Assembly: GCA_015179125.1 (NCBI GenBank)
Contig: WHVA01000161.1
Coordinates: 124,001 to 188,000, forward strand
Direction of reading: 5' to 3'
Length of the DNA stretch: 64,000 bases
From: Gautieria morchelliformis
Taxonomy: Eukaryota > Basidiomycota > Agaricomycetes > Gomphales > Gomphaceae
Of the stretch, positions 59,301-64,000 are shown piece by piece. Every line of letters begins with the position of its first letter. The first letter of the stretch is position 1. The notes under the pieces are model-generated. The model saw only the letters and a list, made by a program, of their open reading frames with translations, ran no database searches and was not told the origin of the DNA. Position numbers and translations under genes: made by a program.

Positions 59301-59573
59301 ATTCTTGCACAGGCGCTTTCGATTGATCCTTTAAACTCCCATGCGCTTGATTTGCTAAATTTGGCTCTGGAAGCGCTTGCTGATGGGCCACCGTTTGGTG
59401 GCTGTGTTCCTGGGGGAGAGGAAACATGGCAAAAGATGATGAAGGAGCAGGCGGAGGCAACAACAAAGAAGACAGTAGCAAAAGAAAAGGAAGAAAAACC
59501 AGCGCCACCCCAAAATACAACCGCAGGTAGCTCGACAGGTGTGGTGCAGGACGTTGCCATGGCAGACGCATGA
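56342..59573 (+). CDS. CDC16: anaphase-promoting complex TPR subunit Cdc16/Cut9/APC6
   Basis: After a disordered S/P-rich N-terminus and an acidic run (EGDDEEEEVEQED) comes the Cut9 signature [24 protein letters not shown]. TPR repeats follow across many exons: NDAFWLAQTHFMTHQYSRAE, CRYLAAQCQVRQGKWADAL, HLRGLLMLKLNRNDRAKECF, DALxQLVGGELMRPEEEW-like sequence, LFGFADTLYSQYRWADCYAV, SWYTVGVWYLTSRKWGEARK, AWIAFGHTFAIEGEHDHAI, LLYVGMEHLCLSNLNYAGEA, LINELGVLAYHRRE, TYVNLGSACRKTGRLAEAK and LAFLGMVHHLLNQIDQAI. The C-terminus is lysine- and glutamate-rich with DVAMADA. This is a structural TPR subunit of the APC/C ubiquitin ligase that drives mitotic exit. One intron near 56818-56873 has a length divisible by three. 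Confidence 0.93.
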
Positions 59574-59688
59574 TCATTCTAGAGCGAGTGCATTTTTGTC
59601 ATTACTTATTCCCTTTTCTTCACTCCGGCCAGCAATCTGGTGCCGCTGGTCACTGTACACTAGTATGTGGAAGTACCATATCGCTTAT

Positions 59689-60645
59689 CTAGTCCAGATT
59701 GCCCAGTGTTCCCTTGCGCATCTTGTCTCGAACGTACCGGCTTGATTCTAGTCGACCCACAGGCCAGCTACCCCGCCAGCCCAAAGCATATCCCGCCGAT
59801 TTGCCCCCCCATTCCTCCATTGGTCGGTAAAAGGCTGGTAAAGGGCGGTCCCGCACGGGGCGATGTTTTTTCCTCTTTCGCTTTGGTTTGTCGCTGCGAG
59901 CCTTATCAGTGAGAGGCACGAAAGGGCAGCACTTAGGAAGGCCATGCTTGGTTTGAATTTCTTCAGCCTTTGACACAGCAGTAACAGTCAACGGGTGGCG
60001 TTCGGTGACTAGTAGATTGGGAAGCTTTGATGCATTTGTAGTGTCAGTTGAAGTCGAATTCGCCTAAGATATTCTAAGGACAAAGAATATTGTTAACAGT
60101 CTGCGAGACAAACCCTGGGACTAGAAGGGTGTGTATAAATCAAAACTTGGTCCGTGTCAACTGCAGCTTCATGAGCTCGCAATTGTCGCAGCCGTGCCTC
60201 GTCCACGGTATCCTCCGCAGGGCGCTGGTTGCGACTTGTGAAGCTTAACGCCAGCTGATATGTACATATTAGAAAGTGACTTACACACTGGAATGGTGAG
60301 CGGATGTCAACTGAATGGGTCGTGCGGGTAGGGTCCGGGATATGAGACGGAAGGCTGAAAGCATACTCGTGTGATACAGTCAAATTTTTGGCAGGGTCAC
60401 TCACGTGTGTCAGTTGGCCTGGGGTCTACTTCCAAGGGTACCTCATTTAACTTTTGTCGCTCTGCCCCCGTTTGACAAGCCTCAAAGTTGCCAAGAGAGC
60501 GGCGGACCAAATCGTGTAGTTGCTGCACCTCAGACGGTGATTCCTGACCAGATTGAGTCAATAGCGTGTTCCCTAGCTCATCATCTTGGAAAAGAGCAGC
60601 TCGACTGGTCAGCTGGGTCGAACTAGAAAGATGAGGATAGGACAT
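59689..60645 (-). CDS. conserved hypothetical protein with basic, glycine/tryptophan-rich C-terminus
   Basis: A three- or four-exon minus-strand gene. The first exon, from MSYPHLSSSTQLTSRAALF, has LGNTLLTQSGQESPSEVQQL, RRSLGNFEACQTG and ERQKLNEVPLEVDPRP. A middle exon has SRNQRPAEDTVDEARLRQLR and DTDQVLIY. The last exon has LPNLLVTERHPLTV, KCCPFVPLTDKA, KRKRKKHRPVRDRPLPAFYR, EEWGGKSAGYALGWRGSWP and RYVRDKMRKGTLGNLD. The KHRPVRDRPLPAF and GGKxxGYAxG stretches look conserved across basidiomycetes, but I know no function. The basic cluster suggests RNA binding or nucleolar location; this is inference. Confidence 0.68.
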
Positions 60646-60690
60646 AAAGTAACAGGCGTGACAGTCACGAGCAAAACTGCTTTCTCTACG
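60646..60690. promoter_or_regulatory. very short shared 5' region between a hypothetical gene and NOP15
   Basis: Only 45 bp separate the two outward-facing start codons, the tightest head-to-head pair in the window. The transcripts or core promoters must overlap the coding sequences, or one start lies further in than chosen. Confidence 0.45.
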
Positions 60691-61912
60691 ATGCCTGAGA
60701 GCAAAAGCCGCTCAAAAGCCGCATCCACGGAAGGGCCCAAGCGCAAACGTGGGGAAACAGATGCGGATACTCCATCGATGGACAAAAGTGCCACCGGCAA
60801 GCCAACAAAAAAGGTTCGCAAGGACGGCAGCCTTAGTGCAACACGGACAAATGTCCACCCCAATGCAAGGCAAAAATCCAGTGTGGAGGCCAACCCAGAG
60901 AGTACACATGTATATGGTCAAGGAGCACGAAATACCGTAGGTAGACAGCGGCAACAAGTAGCCCCCACGAATTCCGCCACACTCGATGAAGAAGATGGAA
61001 ATGACTGCGATAGCCCTGCATTGGAGGAGGTAGAGGAAGATGAAATACAACTGCAGGGCTTTTCGTCAGAGTCTGATTCCTCAGACGAAGATCTCGATGT
61101 CAGGGATGCACCTCCACTGGATATCAACACAATGCCTTCATTTTCCAAGGATGATGCTGTGGTCCAACGGAAGCTTGAGAAGGCCAAGAAAAATCCAGTG
61201 GGCTATAAGTCTTGTATGTCGGCTTGTATGCTCACCAAGCGTTCCTTGTTCAGACAGAAGATAGAGGTGTTATATACCTCGGTCGGATACCCCATGGGTT
61301 TTACGAAGATCAAATGCGGAACTACTTCTCTCAGTTTGGAAACGTAACTCGGCTTCGTTTGTCCCGCAACAAAAAGGTAGGTATCAGGCTTACGGTCATC
61401 ATTCCGTACTGGTTGCTTAGTTTGACGTGAACAGACTGGAAAGTCAAAACATTATGCTTTTATCGAGTTCAGTTCCTCTGCAGTCGCTGATATCGTAAGC
61501 GAGACTATGGACAATTACCTCTTGCTAGGCCATATTCTCCAATGTAAAATTATCCCCAACGCTCAGGTACATCCTGAACTCTGGGTGGGAGCCAATAAAA
61601 AGTGGCGATTCATCCCGAGGGATAGAATTGCGCGTGTGAAGCAAAACAAGGTCAGAACTCTGTTCTTATTTCCTTTATGCTCTTGATTATAACGTGGTTG
61701 TTAGCCTCGCACACAGGAAGAGCAGAAACGTGCAGAAGCGAAACTTGTCGCTCGCCAAAAGAAGAGGCAAGCCAAGATATCAGCTTCTGGTATTCAGTAC
61801 GATTTTGAGGACGTTGCATATGTGCGTCCACTACTTGTGTCTTCCGCCACCCATCTTGTTCATGTTTTATGGTATTGTAATATAGAAGCCTAAACTACAA
61901 GTAGTTAGTTAG
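60691..61912 (+). CDS. NOP15: Nop15/NIFK-like nucleolar RRM protein of 60S ribosome biogenesis
   Basis: The start [21 protein letters not shown] is chosen at 60691; an in-frame ATG at 60586 would overlap the divergent gene. A basic then acidic N-terminus ([24 protein letters not shown]) precedes a single [23 protein letters not shown] (RNP2), [29 protein letters not shown] (RNP1 across an intron), and [13 protein letters not shown]. Downstream come the family motifs [39 protein letters not shown] and [12 protein letters not shown] final 50-nt intron after AYR-like GCA TAT gives KPKLQVVS and a stop at 61910-61912; without it the frame runs on to 61885 region. Nop15 and human NIFK work in pre-rRNA processing. 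Confidence 0.87.
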
Positions 61913-62264
61913 CTCATTCAGCAAGCAGACAGATGTGACTACAGTATCAAAGGGCAAGAAAGTGGTATAATGGTGATGGTCGAGAGGTCCTGGTAACACA
62001 ATGACATCAAGGCTTGAAAAGAGCTTCCCCACATCAAGTGTAATAGCAGAAGTAACTGAAGGCCGCAAGACGTTCCTTATCGGTAATATAGCACTGAACA
62101 ATTTTTGGAATGACTCGGAGCCTTTTAAAATTCCCCTCTTTCGGTCTTCAAAAGGAGCTTTCAATTATATCCAATCGAACTGCATACGGCTTAATAACCT
62201 TTCCAAAGACGTGATTAGGGTATGGGTATCCAAAAAAGATCTCGACTCTAGTTTCCGCATGCCT
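61913..62264. other. 3' region between convergent genes
   Basis: About 350 bp between the NOP15-like stop and the CRAL-TRIO stop. Overlapping open frames on both strands at 61895-62164 and 62001-62411 have no recognised domain. Confidence 0.4.
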
Positions 62265-63537
62265 TTAAAGATCACCGTTGACGACCAGCTCCCCAAGCTG
62301 AGGCGTTTCATTCTCTTCGCCTTTCTGTTTATAATCCCACTCACTTATACCCACGGTACCGCCAAGAGATCGCCAGCGTTGCAGCCACGCAGTTCGCCTT
62401 GTCTCACATAACTGGACAAGTTCCTCCCAGTATTCCTCGTGTTCATATTTGAATTCGACGCTACCGTCCCACTCCGTCATGACTTGGTCTGCCGCCATTA
62501 CTCCTTGCTCGACGACCTTGGGATTAAACTTGACTTTCTCACGAGTTACTGGATCCACAAAGGGGAATATCAAATTCAGAAATGCCATGACGAGGAATGG
62601 CACATTGATGATAAGGGCAAGTCCCAAGCGTTCAGGGTAATGAGACCTAGTCAAAGAATCAGACAGATGAGGGGGAGAGAAGGGCAGGCCTACTGTAGAA
62701 TGTTGAGAACTTTTCGAGCTGTGCCCAAGGAGGGATTTTTTGCACGATCAGCGAAGTTGATCAGTAAAGCCAAGTTCCTAGCAACGTAGAGGACAACCGA
62801 GTTTTGTCAGAAGAAAATTCGGTAATTCGACACGGGGTATGTACCCAACGCCTGGTTCCATGAGATCTACACATCGCTCCAACATCCAAACTGTGAACTG
62901 AATTTGTCTGGTCTGCTCATTGGTGTTTTGGCGCGACGGAAGCAAGTACAGTGCAGGGCGACCAATTACCTGGGTGCACGTGATGTGTAAAGTGAGCCAG
63001 GAAAAGTCAAATATGCAATTCATACATCGTAGCCAAATATTATTTCTTTTCCAGTGACAGCCTGAAGTGAGTTAGTTAAATGACAAGGGCCATATAATTA
63101 GGTCGTTTTACTTCTGGTTCAACAAGTTCTGCTGTGATATTATCGTAAACACCAAACTCTCGTCTCCACTTTAAGGTCTCTTCTAACCGTTGGATGGCGG
63201 TGTGTAGCTCCCACTTAGACGCCTTCAAGTCTGCGATAAATCAGTATAAGTCACGTTGTAATGCATTTCCGGCTGCATCACTTACAACGGATGAAGCACT
63301 CGTTACTCTGCGGCCGCAATCATAAAGCAACTGGAGGTAGACTGATCTGTGACATACCAGCCAAAACTTCTCCTGCTCATGGAGCACGCCATTTTCCTCT
63401 ATCCCAGGGATCTTATAGCTATCGTCAGCAAAATGTTCTAACACTTTCGATCGCTTTTCCTCGCGTTCTGAGGGCAATGGTTCCAAAGGTTTGAGGTCTG
63501 TATTATTCGGAGGCGGTAAAGGGATTGTTATCGGCAT
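62265..63537 (-). CDS. CRAL-TRIO (Sec14-like) lipid-transfer protein
   Basis: The start MPITIPLPPPNN opens a CRAL-TRIO N-terminal region with EREEKRSKVLEHFADDSYKI. Next exons read ASKWELHTAIQRLEETLKWRREFGVYDNI, then the lipid-binding domain: TGKEIIFGYDVCGRPALYLLPSRQNTN, QIQFTVWMLERCVDLMEPGV, and near the end YPERLGLALIINVPFLVMAFLNLIFPFVDPVTREKV. The C-terminus has EYWEELVQLCETRRTAWLQRW and ends GELVVNGDL. The pattern fits the phosphatidylinositol/phosphatidylcholine transfer family of Sec14. The start at 63537 is preferred over the in-frame ATG at 63585, whose extra residues are arginine-rich. Six or more introns. Confidence 0.88.
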
Positions 63538-64000
63538 GGTAATGCAACGCCTTTCTCTTCTTTTCCTTGTGTGAGGCTGACGCAAATTATGGCAGAGCTA
63601 CAAGATCGAAATACTTTTCTGGACGGAGGATAATGATAGCCAAATTTGGCCTTTCTGAGAACCGAACATTTGGTCTTCTCCGAGTCCGGGATGCAAGCTA
63701 ATTTTGCTTGAAGCTCACGTTCCCTGTAAGCCAGCCGCGTTCAAAGCAACTCAAAGCCACCAAGTTCAAGTCGTGGACCTGCTAGGACTAGTCAACGATC
63801 GACTTCATGCCACAGTATGACGTCGATTCTTGACTAGTCATGAGGTTCATCACAAACACACGCCTCGAAATTTGTGTCACAAATAGCTGTAGTTATACTC
63901 TGTCCCGTCGAGTACCTGTTGTGTGTTCAAATGTGTCTTTTCCGAAGCTCTTGTTTACAGCGTGCCGGCGATGGAGTGCCGCGCGGACGGTCCACAGATT
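63538..64000. other. upstream region to window end, nothing recognised
   Basis: Contains the promoter of the CRAL-TRIO gene. No reading frame, tRNA or repeat with support was found in the last 460 bp. Confidence 0.4.

Noticed and set aside
1..64000. A secondary-metabolite, mating-type or defence gene cluster
   Set aside because: The genes are mostly unlinked housekeeping functions; no polyketide or peptide synthetase, homeodomain or pheromone receptor, or NLR-type gene was seen.

Overview
The window is nuclear DNA from a filamentous basidiomycete, most likely an Agaricomycete. Genes are densely packed on both strands and split by many short GT-AG introns of about 45-60 nt. The gene set is fungal: Cwh43, Bqt4-like, Zn2Cys6 regulator, MINDY peptidase, Vps34, Shb17, Cdc16, CCT5. 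No rRNA, CRISPR array or bacterial-type operon is present. Exon borders were read by eye from splice signals and conserved protein frames, so coordinates run from start codon to stop codon and include introns.

Layout. 1-3.5 kb: a Ty1/copia retrotransposon on the minus strand, cut by the window edge and broken by a frameshift. 4.0-11.3 kb: CWH43 (GPI lipid remodelling) converging on the AP-3 beta subunit. 11.5-13.8 kb: an uncharacterised single-pass membrane protein and a J-domain protein. 14.2-19.5 kb: a Zn2Cys6 transcription factor and a VTT/TMEM41-type membrane protein. 19.6-25.6 kb: an ankyrin protein, the PP1 regulator SDS22, a Bqt4-like inner nuclear membrane protein and a paraoxonase-like beta-propeller. 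25.8-31.3 kb: a cation/Ca2+ exchanger and PRMT5. 31.4-33 kb: an intron-containing tRNA-Tyr and a 1.1-kb element with 38-bp terminal inverted repeats. 33.1-34.1 kb: a GPI-anchored serine-rich wall protein.

34.5-43.5 kb holds the most unusual locus: a roughly 9-kb, many-exon gene for a very long acidic, apparently disordered protein. It contains a tandem array in which an exon and its intron were amplified together (unit 279-282 bp), and its C-terminus is CaaX-like (CLLM). The next gene, a MINDY-family deubiquitinase, also ends in a CaaX-like box (CIIM).

45.4-63.5 kb is housekeeping: phosphofructokinase, CCT epsilon, Vps34 PI3-kinase, Shb17-like histidine phosphatase, APC/C subunit Cdc16, a conserved hypothetical, Nop15-like RRM protein and a CRAL-TRIO lipid-transfer protein.

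There is no operon or biosynthetic cluster. Several genes are arranged head-to-head with only 45-230 bp between start codons, which implies shared bidirectional promoters. Membrane traffic and lipid themes recur (CWH43, AP-3, VTT, Vps34, CRAL-TRIO), but I see no evidence that the genes form one system.
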